Assembly (NCBI RefSeq): GCF_040807025.1 | Contig: NC_090953.1 | Location: forward strand, 24,846,997 to 24,910,996 | Length of the DNA stretch: 64,000 nt | Reading direction: 5' to 3' | From: Struthio camelus | Taxonomy: Eukaryota > Chordata > Aves > Struthioniformes > Struthionidae | In this document: piece by piece, positions 26,863 through 39,900 of the stretch | How the letters are laid out: each line of letters begins with the position of its first letter | Numbering within the stretch: position 1 is the stretch's first letter | Translations under genes and position numbers: made by a program | Notes under the pieces: generated by a model | The model's database searches: none | Told to the model about the DNA's origin: nothing | What the model saw: the letters and a program-made list of their open reading frames with translations, nothing else

Positions 26863-29800
26863 CTGTTAGTCTAGATTAATGCTGGCCAGCTATGGAGGAA
26901 CTTCTCTGAGTCATCCCCTGGAGACATCAGGTTCCCTAAAATAGCAACAACAACAGAACACACAAAAAGACTTGACTATGTTGACTGAAAACTATGATCA
27001 CAACATTTGACATGAGTGTGGTGAACATGCCACCCTAAACAGACTGAATTAAGGATTTGTTTCAAGCCAGGGCCACAGCCTCCAGGAAGATAAGCCGTTG
27101 CACTCTTGGATTTCAGTCTCATGCACTGGGAGTAACCCTGCTGATGTTGCTGAGATTGTATAATGTAACACAGCAGCAAACCGCGTTTTTTCTCCTGCAG
27201 TTTTGATACAGTGAAGCTTCTTGAGGAACAGTCCAGAGATACTGGAATCAATGGATGTTGTCAGAAAAGGAGGGAGCAGTTTGCAAAGGGAAACATAACA
27301 CACCAAGCTCGAGACCTAGGAAGTTGCGTGTAGACAGGCGGTAGCCTTGAGACAAGCAGAGGAAAACTTCAGTAAGAAGAATGAATGGAGCTATTTTCCC
27401 AGAGGTCCAATGTAGGTTTTAATACCCTCGCACTGCTCCATCTTTCAGGCACCCACATTCCTTCCTGCCACTTGACACATCTATGGATGGAGGCAGACAG
27501 CTCTATGAGGTTAACATCCTGGAGCAATAGACAGAGGAGTCAGGGGGAACCATAAGGAAGCAGCTTCATACATGCCAAAACACTGTGCTGAACTGGGGTC
27601 CTGACACCTCTCTCTAGGGAACAGAAGGGGTGGGTGGGGATTATCAAGGGCCAAGGGCACCAATAGGCCTTAATTGCACCAATTGGCCTCACCTGAGACC
27701 CCCACCCATGCACCCTCTGCTCCAGGAGCTCCATTTCAGCCCAGGCCTGAGCAGCTACCTCCTCTCTGAGCTGTGGTGTAGGTGTACTTGCTCTCATGCC
27801 TTGTTCCTGAGTTGTCTGGATTTCCCAGATTGACCTCAGACCTGACTCAGTATATTGCTTTTGCCTCGTGACCCTGGGAGGGCTGATAGGCTCCGCTGCT
27901 CTCACCACCATGCTCGGCTTGCCTGGCTTAACTGCTCTGGGACTGCGCTCTACTGGTGAGGTGACAGCCTGGCCTGTGGTATCGCAACCCTCGGCTCCCA
28001 ATTTGCCTTCCCTTAGGGGGCAGCCAGGCCTTGCTGCTCCTGATAGGGAGATGTGGAGGAAGGATGCAGCACTGTGTAGGTGCTGAGCTCCTGGCAACAT
28101 TAGCTGGTCCCTTTGGACCTGAAGGACTCTAGCTACCTCATATCTATGGTTGCCCCTTAGTCACCCCTTCTGCCCTCACCTGCCTGAGATCCCCCTACCT
28201 GTCCTCATCAACCTCCTGAAATCCCCACAGTTATGTTTAGACCCACAGCCCCACTGTGATCGCTTCCAGATCTCTGCAGCCTCTCTAACTCCATGACAGC
28301 CCCCCACTTCACTGACACCTCACAGACTCCCTCGCCCCTGGCGAGCACCTCGCTTCATCCCTCTTGACGTCTCATCCCCCAACCCCTGGAAAATCCCATG
28401 CTCCCTCCAAGCTCCTTTCCTCTTTCACCCTCAGCCTCCATGTTTGTCCTGATGCCTTCATAACATAAAATTTTGGCCACATTGATGAGAGGTTTTGAGT
28501 TCTGCGCTTATCAGCTGTAGGCTGCAGGAGACCCAAAGGATAAGCCGTAGCCTGAAGAGAGGAAATTGGACTGTCGGGAAGACTTATTGGAGGCAGCTTT
28601 GAAAGCAGCCGCTGCAGGAGCTGGCTTGAGCTGCTCTCCTCGCTCCCTGGAAGCACAGGGCCTCTGCAGGTGGGTGCTGGCAGGGATGGAGTGACCACGC
28701 TCGGGTTGAAGACCCAGCTGGGAAGGCCAGGGCGAGTCCTGCGCTCTCAGTGGACTTGGGCCAGAAGCTGTGATCCCAAGGTCTGCAGGAAGCTGTGAGG
28801 CGCACCCAGCCATACACCTTCCCGTGTTAGCAACAGCAAACAGGCTTGCAGTTTGACACTGGACAGTCTGAGCTCCTTGTGCTTGAGGGTTTTTCTGCAA
28901 AATGTTTTTTCCTGTTGATTCACCCCCTCCCCTTTCCCTGTGCTGCTTACTGGAAGAAGAATCGCTTACATTCCCCCAGACCTTTCTATGGCGGTGTCCA
29001 CCACTGCTTGCTTTTGCAAAACGTTGTTTTTATCTTGCTCGAGCGCGCTGAGGCCCTCTCCCTTGTCCTGCTTTCTCCCATGGCATTTGTTTCATTTCCC
29101 GTTTGCCGTTCGTGCCTGCGGCTTGCATCTTGCAGCATTTCTAATAGCTTTGAGTTTTCTGGCAGCTTCACTGCTTGTTCAGGATGGCTGGTATCAGGAA
29201 AACAGCTCTTTCCTCAGTAAGAATTGGATCGAGTAGCTTTCTCGAGTAGCTTTCTCCTGGGCTAAGTGTCCTCACTTGACTCAGGACTGTCGCTGAGAAA
29301 TGCAGAGGTGGGAGGGTGAAGGCAAAATGTCGAGTTCACTTGGGGCTGAGGGGGCTCAGAAGCACAAGGGGAGCTGCCACACCAGAGCTCAGCCTATGGC
29401 TTTTTCTCCTAAAAGCTAAATCCTCTGAGAACGTGCCTCTAACAGTTGAGCAGTAATTTCTTCCCTTGCCTGTGCTGGCGTTGCTATCCGCACGTAATTG
29501 GAGTTTTAGTACTACGCTTGAGCACGCGGCAGCCCTGCCGAAATGATCGAGGACTGATAATTGGGTCACAACGCATGAGTCTCGAAAGACAACTCCGCAT
29601 GAGATGTCGCCACAGGAGGAAGCACTTTTGTGCAAAACCTAACCAACGTTTCACCAGTTACCTTCATCTCCTTGGAAACCTGTGCAGCGGCCCTGATTTA
29701 TATCTGCTTTGTTAATAAAAACACATTGTACCAATAACAGAGCTCTCACACGCCAAAAAGCAAGGCACGTTCGAAGCGCACGTGCGCTTAATCACACAAC

Positions 29801-30559
29801 CTAAAAGCAGTGCATGTGAAACGCTGTTTTTAACAACATTAATCTTTCTCTTCCAACTCCAAATGGAGCTGCTGAGACTCCACGAGAGCGTGCATGCCTC
29901 GAACTTCACTCTGACTTTTCCAACCGCGTGATGGCAGGCCCGGCTAGAAGGGAACAAGGTAGGGGGAGACTGAAAGGAAAAAAAAAAACATCTCGAGAGT
30001 AGGGCTAGGAGAAGAAATGACGTAGCATGGAACCGAAGACGCTTGGGCTGCGGGGCTGTGCAGCGTCTCGTTTGTTTAGAAGTACACAGCAAAGAGGCAC
30101 GGGCCTGGGCAGGGGCAGCACGGCCGGTCGGGGCAGGCGGCAGCCACGCGGCCCGCCGCAGGCGAGCGTCGAAACGCGCGCGAGCGGCCGTGAAGGCCAC
30201 CTCTTGACTACAGCTCTGGGGGATTTTCACTCCGGCAACGACCCCCTCCCGTCTTTCATCCCAAAACCGGAGCGAGCCAACGGTCCAAGATTACCGCCCG
30301 AGGGCGGCCGGGGCCCGCGGCCCCCCGTTGCGAGCTCCTGCTTTGGCAGGACTAGGGTGCGCCCGTCCCCGGCTGGCAGGCGGGGAGCGAGCGGGAGCCA
30401 CCGGCTCCGGCTCACCCCGCCGCAGGGAGCCGACCTCAGGGTGAAGCGGCAGCGGGGCGTCCTGCCGATAACTCGGCAGGGAGACCCGAGGCTGCCGCCC
30501 GGGGGAGGGGGGGCTGCCGGGCCCCGGGGCGCCGCCCCGCTCCGCCTGCGGCCGCCCCC

Positions 30560-30697
30560 GGGGCAGGGCGCGGGGCGGGGGCTGCCATTTTGTGCGGGCC
30601 GGGGGGCAGCGCGGGGCGGGAGTGGTGCTGCCGCCCAGGGGCCGACATGGCCGCCGCGTCGCCTAGGCGACGGCCGCGCGGTCACGCGGGCGCGGCC
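30560..30697 (+). promoter_or_regulatory. HEXA: HEXA core promoter / 5' UTR in CpG island
   Basis: This CpG-dense sequence is directly upstream of the HEXA start. It contains a YY1-like element (CAAAATGGCAGC on the minus strand, 30581-30592), GC boxes, and a 16-bp perfect palindrome CGTCGCCTAGGCGACG at 30657-30672 that resembles an RFX X-box. No TATA box is seen. The island extends from about 30.0 to 31.5 kb. An in-frame upstream ATG lies at 30647. Confidence 0.65.
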
Positions 30698-30929
30698 ATG
30701 GCGGCGCGGGTGCTGCTGGCGCTGGCGGCGGCGCTGGGCTCGGCGGGCGCCGTGTGGCCGCAGCCGCAGGCGGAGCGAGCCGCGCCGGGCGGCGGCCGCT
30801 GCCTCCTGCTGCCGCGCCGCTTCGGCTTCGCCTACGCCGCCGCGTCGGCCGTGGGGCCGGGCTGCGCCGTGCTCGACCAGGCCTTCCAGCGCTACTGGGA
30901 GCTGCTCTTCGCCGGCGCCCGCGCGCACG
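30698..30929 (+). CDS. HEXA: HEXA exon 1: signal peptide and start of the N-terminal domain
   Basis: Seventy-seven codons plus one base, ending CACG|gtgagg in phase 1 as in human. [18 protein letters not shown] is a typical signal peptide, and mature protein probably begins near VWPQPQ, matching human LWPWPQ. Cys56 corresponds to human Cys58. Cys35 has no human counterpart. The ATG at 30698 has G at -3 and G at +4. I chose it because it places the signal peptide at the N-terminus. Confidence 0.95.
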
Positions 30930-33900
30930 GTGAGGCGGGGGGGCGGCGGCCGGGCTGAGGGACGGGCGGCGGGGGCAGCGCGGGCGGCGGGACGCGGCCG
31001 TGCCGTGCCGTGCCGCCTTTCACCGGCCTCCGTCCTTGAAACGAGTGAAAAGCCCCCCGAAGTGATCGCTCGCCTCGTGCAGAAGCTGCTCGCCGGCATC
31101 CCTGCGTGGTTGCGGCTGAACCCGATGAACTCCCGCGCTAACAAACCGAAGGGCCGGCCCTCCGAGCCGCGGCACCCGGGCGTCGCCCAGGTGAAACGCC
31201 CGCTTCCTCCTCTTCTGAAAGCGCTTTCCCTGCGGTGCAGGGGGCCAGACCAGCTCTGGTTCGTGCTGTCGAGGAGCCGGGCGTTTCAGGTTGCGCGTCC
31301 GCAGCGCGGGCCTCGGGGAGCCGGGGCCGCCCGTCGGAGCGGCGGGAGGCGCGCGGGTGTCGAGCAGCGCTTGCGGCAGGCCGCGCGACGCCTTGACGTG
31401 GTGGTTGGTTGCCCCTCGAACGGGTCCGGTTCCGGCCCGGGGGAAGGGGAACGTCTCCGTGACGGGCAAAAGTCTGTCGGGGTTTCAAGCGGACGTTCCT
31501 CTCCCAAGGAGCGGACGGCAGCAGGATGTTCCCCCCAGGCTGGGGTCCGCAGGGTGCTTGCTGCCAGGTCCCACCGTGGGTTTTGCATGACGGTCTACTC
31601 GTGTGAGCCGTCATGATTTGGCCCAGTGATCAGTTATTGAAATAACTGATAGCGCCTCGGGTGTTGCCACTCGTTCGCGTTTGTGCCGTTAGATCGTTGT
31701 CCTGGTCTGCTCTGGAGTACATCACACCCTCGTGTGCAGGAGTCTCGGGGTACTTTTTCGGTGTTGGGGAATTAAATAAACTGGTTTGTACCGAGCAACT
31801 TGCTCGAGTTTGTAACGATTCTGAATTTGGGAGCGCAGCCCAGATGGATCTTGAGCTTCAACGATCAGCTCGTGCTCCCTATCTGAAAAGTCAGGTCTTA
31901 GTAATTTGAATCCTGCCTGTTGCTTTTTTAATTAAAAAAAAATTTTTTTTTGTTTGTTTTAATTCAGCTGGGGCAGATGGCTGAGCCTGCATCCTGATGA
32001 CTCAGTTACTTGATTTGCTTCTCACAGTAAAGGGCAGCGCTTCTTGGGTGTATGCAGGGAAGCACTTGCTGGGCTCGTGTTTTAAAAGAAAAAAAAAATA
32101 GCCCTATATGGCACAGTGAGTGCCAGTTATCTGGCATTTCTTTCAGGGAGTTACTGGGTCAATTTGCTGTTTCTTTTTTTCGTTTCACTTTATCTCCTTC
32201 AGGTTGCGTTTTGGCTCCCCAGTGCTTCATTTTGCTTCCTTTTCTTCCTCGTGACTGTGGCGAGAGCTGCTGGCAGTGTTGCAATTGCTCCAGCTTTGGT
32301 GGCTCTTCCTCTTTGTAGCAGTTGTCTGTGTGTCCAGCGTGATGTTTTGCACTGGGGAAAGACGCTTTTGTTGCCTCCTGCTCATTTCTCACAAGCGGAC
32401 ACCTATGCTTGCTATGGTGTTGTTTTTGTCTGGGAGCACCTTTTAGTAAGTCAGGTGAGATGTTAAGCATCCCGACGTCCCACGACCTTCCTGGCAAAGA
32501 GAGGTAGTGACTCTTGGACTCGTATTGGATTTTTCTATAGTGTAAGGTGAGGAAAAGCAAAAGCTTTGAGAGCCCAGGCTTGATTTGGGACAAGTTGTAA
32601 TTGTTTATTGCCCCTCTACTTCTTCATGGTAGCACCGGTGGTGTGTATAGGATGAAACGTAGTAAATTCCCTGGCTGCTTTCGCTGAGGCAAACGTTGCA
32701 AACGTGGAGCCAGCACACACTGATGCTTAATGCCTGCGTGGGTCTGCAGGCAGCCTGAAGAGCTGTATCTGAGAAACATGAAATGCTCCATTCATCAAAA
32801 AGAGCTAGTAGTTCTGCTTCCCAATGTTTTAAATGTCAGCATGAACTCTGTCGCTGCTGATGAAAGCAGAGAAGGGTGACGGCACTGGAAACTACTCTGC
32901 TTCATCTCGACTGTATCATGCCTTGATAAAGACAAGCTTGAAACACTGAGAAGAACTGTTTGGCTTGTTTTATTTCCTAAGTCCAAGCCTGTAAGTAGCA
33001 ATAGAAATACATTTTGATACGATAGCTGCAAAGACCCCTTTTGTTTCTTTTTGCTGCTAGGATCTAAACTTAACATGGCTAGTATAATTATTCCTGTTGT
33101 CCTGTCCCTGTCAGAGGGAAATATGACTGTCACATCACTTGGATCTTGTGATCACCGGGTCAAGGTCCGTGTGCATACTCAGCACTTCCTGTACACCCTG
33201 CTTTATGTGGAACTCAAACTACACATGCTTAATTTTAGGGTTTTTCCCCCCCCCCCCCTTGCCTTCCTTTTTATCCCCATGAGTGATTAGTAATAGCAGG
33301 CAATGGAAATCCTGTATGGAAAGAAATAGTTTCTATCAACAGAGAAAATAAAGAAATAGTTTTCTTGCTGTTTTAGAAAGCTAGTATGTCAATTCAACAA
33401 ACAGGCATACTGGTTGAATTGCAGAGGCTTAAGGGGACTTCATCATCTTTTCCTAACTTGTTCAAAGCGTGCTAAGGCAGAGCTGGTCTGATCAGCTAGA
33501 CTCTCAGTGGCACGAGTGCCCCATGTTCCCAAACCAGGTCCTCTTAAAACTCCCCAAAGATTAGTGTGCTGTTCCCTTTTGCCTTCTGGGAAGCTTGTGC
33601 CAACTGATAAACTTTACAGCCTCATCTCGTGGGTGTTGCTTCTGGCCGGTGGCAGAACACAGAAGCGTTGCAGTTGTGATGTGTGCCCCGAAAGCCCGTT
33701 TCTGAGAGTCCTGTTTCCTGCTGAGCGGAGGGCCAGCAACCACTCTCCCAAGTGGGCTAACCCCAATGGCAGCTGTTGTTGGCGTTACGTTGTGACAGGC
33801 AGTTGCAAATTGCCAGGGTTTGAAAACGTTTTAGAGATTTGTAGGCTATGTCCAAACTCTCAGTTCCTTCTGGACTTCCGACATGAAATCAGAAACTAAC

Positions 33901-36900
33901 TGAACTTAGAAGAGACATATAAAGGTCAGTGGTCAACCCCCTGCTCAAAACAGGGCCAACCTGGTTAGAGCCAACTTTGAAGTTGGGTCAGGTTTTTCAG
34001 AGCTGTGTCCAGCTGAGTTTGTGATATCTCCGAGGACGGAGAAATGGGCCCCTCCAGGTGAAGAATTTTTTTTCCTTATCTCTAGTTGGAATTTCCTTTG
34101 CTGCTTCTCCCTTGTCTCCTGTCCTTTAGCTGAGCGCCTCAGAGGGGTGTCTGAGAGAGTGTGCCTCAGGACCCCACGTGAGGCTCATGCCAGGACCCAT
34201 CATCCCGGATGGCTTATCACCACTAGCGACCGTTGCTTAGCTTGTTTGTCTTCTAATCCATGACAATAACCAACTACCAATTTGGCCTTGATAGTGTTGT
34301 TTGCAACCATGAACCTCAGACACTGGGTTTAATAGGTGATTGATTGCTGCCGTGCTTGCCTACCTTGTCTTCTAGGCTTGGTACCGCTGGTGCCTGCCTT
34401 CTCCTTAGTTCAGAAAGCTGTGAGGAGTCACGTGCATGCGACTGGGTTTTAGCATAAGCTTTCTTGGAAACTTTGTTCTGCTATACCTTCTGCCAGCTCC
34501 CCTTCCAGCTGAGGAGTGTCCAGAGCTCATTCAGGCTGGGTTTATCCTGCTGGTGCTTGCCATGCTCTCAGCGTTAGACGGCTTGTGCTCGGTGGTGTCT
34601 CCCTGCGCAGGTTTAACAAGGTATGCGGTGATGGGACCAGTATAACGGGCTGTGCTTAGCAGCGCTTGTCTTATTGCTCGTCAGTCAGTTGTTTGCTCTC
34701 AAGGCTGCTGAAAGGACAGTTGATGCTTAATAGAAAATTCAGAAATGCCTTCACCTTGGAGACAGACTTCATCATCCCGGCTCAGCCTTGGGAGAGCAGA
34801 GCTGTGGCTATTGCTCTGCTCCTGGAGACTGCTGGTTAAATCCCTCCATTTGGGTGGAGATGAGAGAGGAAGAGGTTGGGAAATACTTATCCCAGGAAGA
34901 TCCCTAGGGGAAGAAGAAAAAAAAGGGTATTTCCCAAATGTCAAGGCCTGAGTGTGGCTGTTCCTGGTGAGCTGCCATCTTGCCAAATGAAGGGAGCAGG
35001 CCTTGCTGCTGTGCTCGGCATGCCAGCTCGCACCTTTGTGAGGTTGCCTTGGCTACCGGCTCGTCTGTAACTGAACAGAAAACTTAAGTCTGAGGAATAT
35101 TTTTCCCTTCTGCCTTCTCTCCGCAGAAGTTTTGCCATGCCTTCATGGAAACGTCTGTGGTTCCTGGCTCCTGCAAGCTTCAGAGCGTGTGTTGTCTGTG
35201 TTTTACCCCAGTGCTGGCTGTGCCAGGGTCTCTCTGAAGGCCGCTTGGTGTCTGACTTATGACCAGACTCACTCAAAGCTAAGCTTTTTAGGTTTCGGGG
35301 ACCGTTTTGTGCCGTTCCTGGGAGTAACGTGGCTTTGAGGGCTGTAACGGCATAGATGTGTACCTTGACTGTGATCAGCAGGGTCCCTGCTGAGCTAACC
35401 TGCTCTCTTGCTAGTTGGAGACTGCCACGGGCTGACCCGTGCTGCTCAGGAACAGGTCAACGCCTCCCTTTGGCATTGGGGGAGCGTCTCCCATGGACTC
35501 CAGGGAGGACTTGGGGCTGCGCAGCATCATTGAAAGTGCTTCTTCAGATAGGGAGGAGTGGCCAGAGCTCCTGCTTGGGGTCCAAATGTGGCTGGATTTT
35601 TTTTGGTAGCTGCTGCACGTAGGACCTGCTCTACAGAGTGCTGAAGTCTATCAGGATCCTCTCTGTGCTGTGGGCTAGCTTCACGAGGCCTTACAGTGAC
35701 CCCTAACAGCTCAACTTTGCAGTATGCTTGGATTCATTCTCTGCCTTTTTTTGCTCTACAGGATTTGTTTGCATTTTTTGAGAAGTATGGATAGCATAGG
35801 AGAGCTCTTTGGCTTATACTTTTTTCTGCCCAAGGTAGGGAGAGTTTAGAAACATAAAGTTCTTCCCCCCGCCCCGGCAAAGACTTGGGTAGTTGTGGCT
35901 GTTGCTTAGAGCAGGGCCTGATGTCAAGGGCGCTTTGGGAGCTGCTGCTAAACCAGGCTCTGATGTCTCTCCTTGTGCGGTGTGGTCCTTTCAGCTGCCA
36001 CTGGGAAGCCTATCCTTGGGGCTTCCTCACCAGCAGGCCTTCTCCGTGCTGAAGGTGGGGATCTGCTCACGTGGTCACGGTTTCCTGTGTCAAAAGAAAT
36101 GCCTACTGAACACCCTAGGACCTGACCTGGGTTAAAGAAGGGGTGCCAGTTTCTGTCATGTGTATTAAAAGCTATGCTCAGTCCAGATGGTTCTGCATCT
36201 CCATCACTAGCGGGGCTGGAAGGAAGGCAGTGGACTTGGGAAGCCGGGAGAGAGCCAAGGGGGCTTAACGGCTGCCGCCTGTGTGTTGCAGGGAATGAGC
36301 AACCCTGGGAGAAGCCCTGTGCCCAGCTCCTGGTCTCTGTGGCCACTCCAGGTTGTGATGGGTTCCCCAGCCTGGACTCCAAGGAGAGCTGTGAGTATTG
36401 GGGTTTGGAGCGGGAGTGCAGATGTCTCTGCACCCGTTAGTTGGAACTGGTGCCATACAGCACTTTGTGCTTCCCCCGAATTGAGGGTGTCCTTGCTGTA
36501 TTGGGGCCGGGAGGGAGTGACTTACCTGAGGTTGCTGATAAGACAGCGGGAGAGGCAAAATAATAAATAACTCCCCAGCTTCCTGGGATCCCAGGGTGCA
36601 GTCTTCTATCAAAACCGCTGCCTGGTCCAGCTGCAGCCATGTAGCTGGGGCTGTCATGCCTTGTCGCAATGTGTAATGGAGCGTGGGACCTAATGCCTAG
36701 GCTGGCCTGTCTCATGCTGTGTTTCAGATAAGCTTGTCGTCTCGGAGGACTCCTTGCTGCTGTCTGCAGATGCTGTCTGGGGAGCTCTCAGAGGTGAGAT
36801 GTGTTTAGCATTTGGGAGTAACGGAGCTTTGATGGGCTTTCCCACTCTCCCCGCCTATGGGGCGGCTCTCTGTGCCTCTCTTTTCTATCGACTTTTGTTA

Positions 36901-39900
36901 ATAGTCCTCAGTTCTTTTGGGGGGATCTGCTGAGAAAGTAACTGTGTGATTTTTCCCACAGGCCTGGAGACATTCAGCCAGCTTGTTGGGAGAGATGAGG
37001 ATGGCACGGTGAGTGGGAGGCTTGCGTGCAGGCAGGCTAATGTGAGCTCTCACAGTGATACGAGTCCTGACCTTGCCTTATGGGGGCAAGCTGTGCTTCG
37101 GGGCAGTGAGCCAGCTCTCCCTAATGCTCCTGCCTTCAGGGGTATGGGCTAAGGATTGCTGGGGGACTTGGGGGCTGCTGGGTTTCCAGCAGGGCAGCAC
37201 AGCCCTGTCATATCACGGGCCACATGGTGATTCACGAAGGCAGAGTCCAGCCAGATCGCTGCCTTCTGAGCAGGTAAAGTGCTGTGGCTCTTTCTGGCTG
37301 GCTTGTGCTGTGGGGTTGCGTGCTGGGCAGTGAGGATACCCTTCCTAGTCCTGCTGGCCCTGGGGGCAAAGGTGACCCTGATTCTCCCCTGTTAATGGCT
37401 GTGTTGCCTTAGAGCCCTTCTCACTTCTTCCTCGTGCGCTCTGTGTGCAGTACTACGTCAACAAGACAGAGATTGTGGACTTCCCCCGCTTCCGTCACCG
37501 AGGCTTGTTGCTGGACACCTCTCGTCACTACCTGCCTCTGAAAGCCATCCTGGAAACACTGGTAGGGTACCTGTGCGGTGGGGCATGTGTCCTGCCCTGC
37601 TGACAGCCAGTCGAGCACTGTCTGGGGGAGAGAGCGAGTTAGCTGGGTGTCCCTTCTCTGGGATAGGCAGGGGCTCCCTGGGTGGCTGGGAGGCCTTTTG
37701 TTTGCGTTGGTCCTTTCCAAAGATCACAGGAGCCATCTAGTGAGAGCCAGCCATACAGCTGGACATAGGGCAACCATCCACAGCTCATCAAGGAAGAGCT
37801 TGTCAGATCTAGGTGTTTTGAAGAAAACCAGCCTGCGTGTCTCTAGGTGAAGCAGCAGGGTGGGGTGGCATGGCAGCATGACCTCAATTCTTGTACGCTG
37901 GTCTGCCTCCTGCAAAAATGCTTCCATTCTGCAGGCCCTTCTTAGTGCAGTGCTCTGCGCCCGTGGCTCCGTTTGTGCCCAGTGTAAATTGCAGCTGCCT
38001 CAGGTGGGCGATCACTTCACTTGGTATGTGGGAGAAGGAAGAAAATCCTGAGGTATCTTAGCTCCCTGCAACCCAGTTTACTTTCTGAAGCCAGATTGTT
38101 TCCAAGGCAAGGGAAAAGCTAGCTTCTTCCCAGTCATGTTAGACAAAAGTGGGTGGTGGTTCTGCCCTCATCTTGAGCAGAATTAAACATCCAAGTCTCA
38201 ATCACTGGCTTACTTACATGGAGAAACAGGGAGATTTTACGGTTGGCAGGAGCGCTGCTGGCCTTCTGCAGCTCTTTGCAGTGCTCGTGTGTTTGACAGA
38301 GAGGTGTCTGCATGACTCCTGGAGCCTCGGGAGCATCTGGGGACACTCTTTATATGTTTGCCTTGTCCCTCTGGAGTGCAAGTACCTGGCGCGCCTCAGG
38401 CCCTTTCTGCGACAGGCTGGCTGACCTTTCAGACAGGGCAGGGCATGTTCACCTGTGTTCCTGTTGCTTCCTAGGATGTCATGGCTTACAACAAGTTCAA
38501 TGTCTTCCACTGGCACATTGTGGATGACCCATCTTTCCCGTACGAGAGCGTGACCTTCCCAGAGCTCAGCAAGAAGGTAATCCATCTTGTTCATTGCGCA
38601 GCTCCCCACTGAGCATGGGGAGTGCTGATCACCCCTATACTAAGGGAGTGAGGCACTGTGACTCCTTGTGTTTCCCCAGGGAGCCTTCAATGCCATCACC
38701 CACGTGTACACAGCTAGTGACGTGAAGACGGTGATTGAGTATGCCCGGCTCCGTGGCATCAGAGTAATCGCAGAATTTGACACTCCTGGTCACACCCTTT
38801 CATGGGGTCCAGGTAAGGAGCAGAATGTGCCTGGGGCCCCGTCCACGGGTGCAGGTGTGAGGAGAGCTGCAGTCGTGTCGTGGGGAGAAAGGGTCTCTGC
38901 AGCCTGGATCCCAATAGCGGGCTGTGGACAGCTGTGTCCCACAGGCGAGCTCAGGGGAGGAGCAGGCTGCGGGCTGGGGGAAGTAGGGTCCAGCGTACAA
39001 CTTCCAGAACAACATCCAAAGGGAAAATGTTTCCATCTCTTCTTGGGTTCCAAGCTGAGTGCTTTTTTAGAACGTTCGCTCTGTCAAGATTCAACCTCGT
39101 GGGGTGTAGCAAGGATCCTGGGTTTAACTGAGGACCCAGCTGACCCGGCTTCCTCACTCTGCTCAGCTGCTGAGTCCTGATCCATTTGCTCCCTGCTTTT
39201 AAGAGCTGGGAGTACCGTCCCAGTCCATGTCTCACAGGAAGCGTGAGGAGCTCCAGAAAGTGCTACCTTGTCTTCCTCTTTCCTTCCCCTCCCTCCAAAT
39301 GGCCCACACTGGAGTACGCACTGTGCATGTGGTCTCAGCCAAAACTGTGGCTGCCTCTCCTTCCCTGTCCACAGTGGATGCACTGAACAGGGAGCAGGTG
39401 CTGGGGACTGCACCGGCCTTATCTTTTCCCAACAGCTGTGCGTGTGGTTTCCCCTAGGAATCTCCATAAAGGAATGGGGCCACGGCTGGGCTAGCTGGAA
39501 CGAAGGGTGCAGAAATTTGGTATGGGAGGGGAACAACAGGGCCGTGTCTGCTTCTTGTCCTTGCAGTAATCGTTGCAGGAAAGAAGGGGTGTCTAGTATA
39601 AGAGGCTTGAGCCCTGTTGTTCTCGCTGAGGAACGTGTGTCTGGGGCAGCGACCGCAGATGTGGGTGGGGGCAAGCAGATCTCTCCTGATCAGATCAGAC
39701 TTTCTGAGCTACAGATCGCGTTTCTGCTGCCATGGTTATGCCTTGTGCGTTGTGCCTAGACCTTCTGTCCCTGGCAGGCACTGGGCCATGCTGAGGAGGG
39801 TCTGGGCGGCTATACAGGGAAAGATGGGTGTGCTTAACCCCTTCCTCACTGTACTGGGTTTGTTGTGACGCAGGTGCTCCAGGCCTCCTGACTCCCTGCT

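Larger units (their letters stand above)
19700..30560. other. Intergenic region between divergent ARIH1 and HEXA
   Basis: About 11 kb without a recognisable gene. The first 600 bases are the tail of the ARIH1 CpG island, and the last 500 bases are the upstream half of the HEXA CpG island. The middle is moderate-GC, unique-looking sequence with two copies of a short dispersed repeat (23517-23557 and 26806-26862). The ORFs of 100-190 codons seen on both strands have no recognisable domains and no convincing splice sites. In human, TMEM202 lies in this interval; I could not find anything resembling it. Confidence 0.7.

Noticed and set aside
30027-31616. 529-codon plus-strand ORF and 305-codon minus-strand ORF across HEXA exon 1
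   Set aside because: Both are GC-island artefacts. The HEXA signal peptide and exon 1 lie in a different frame and are strongly supported.
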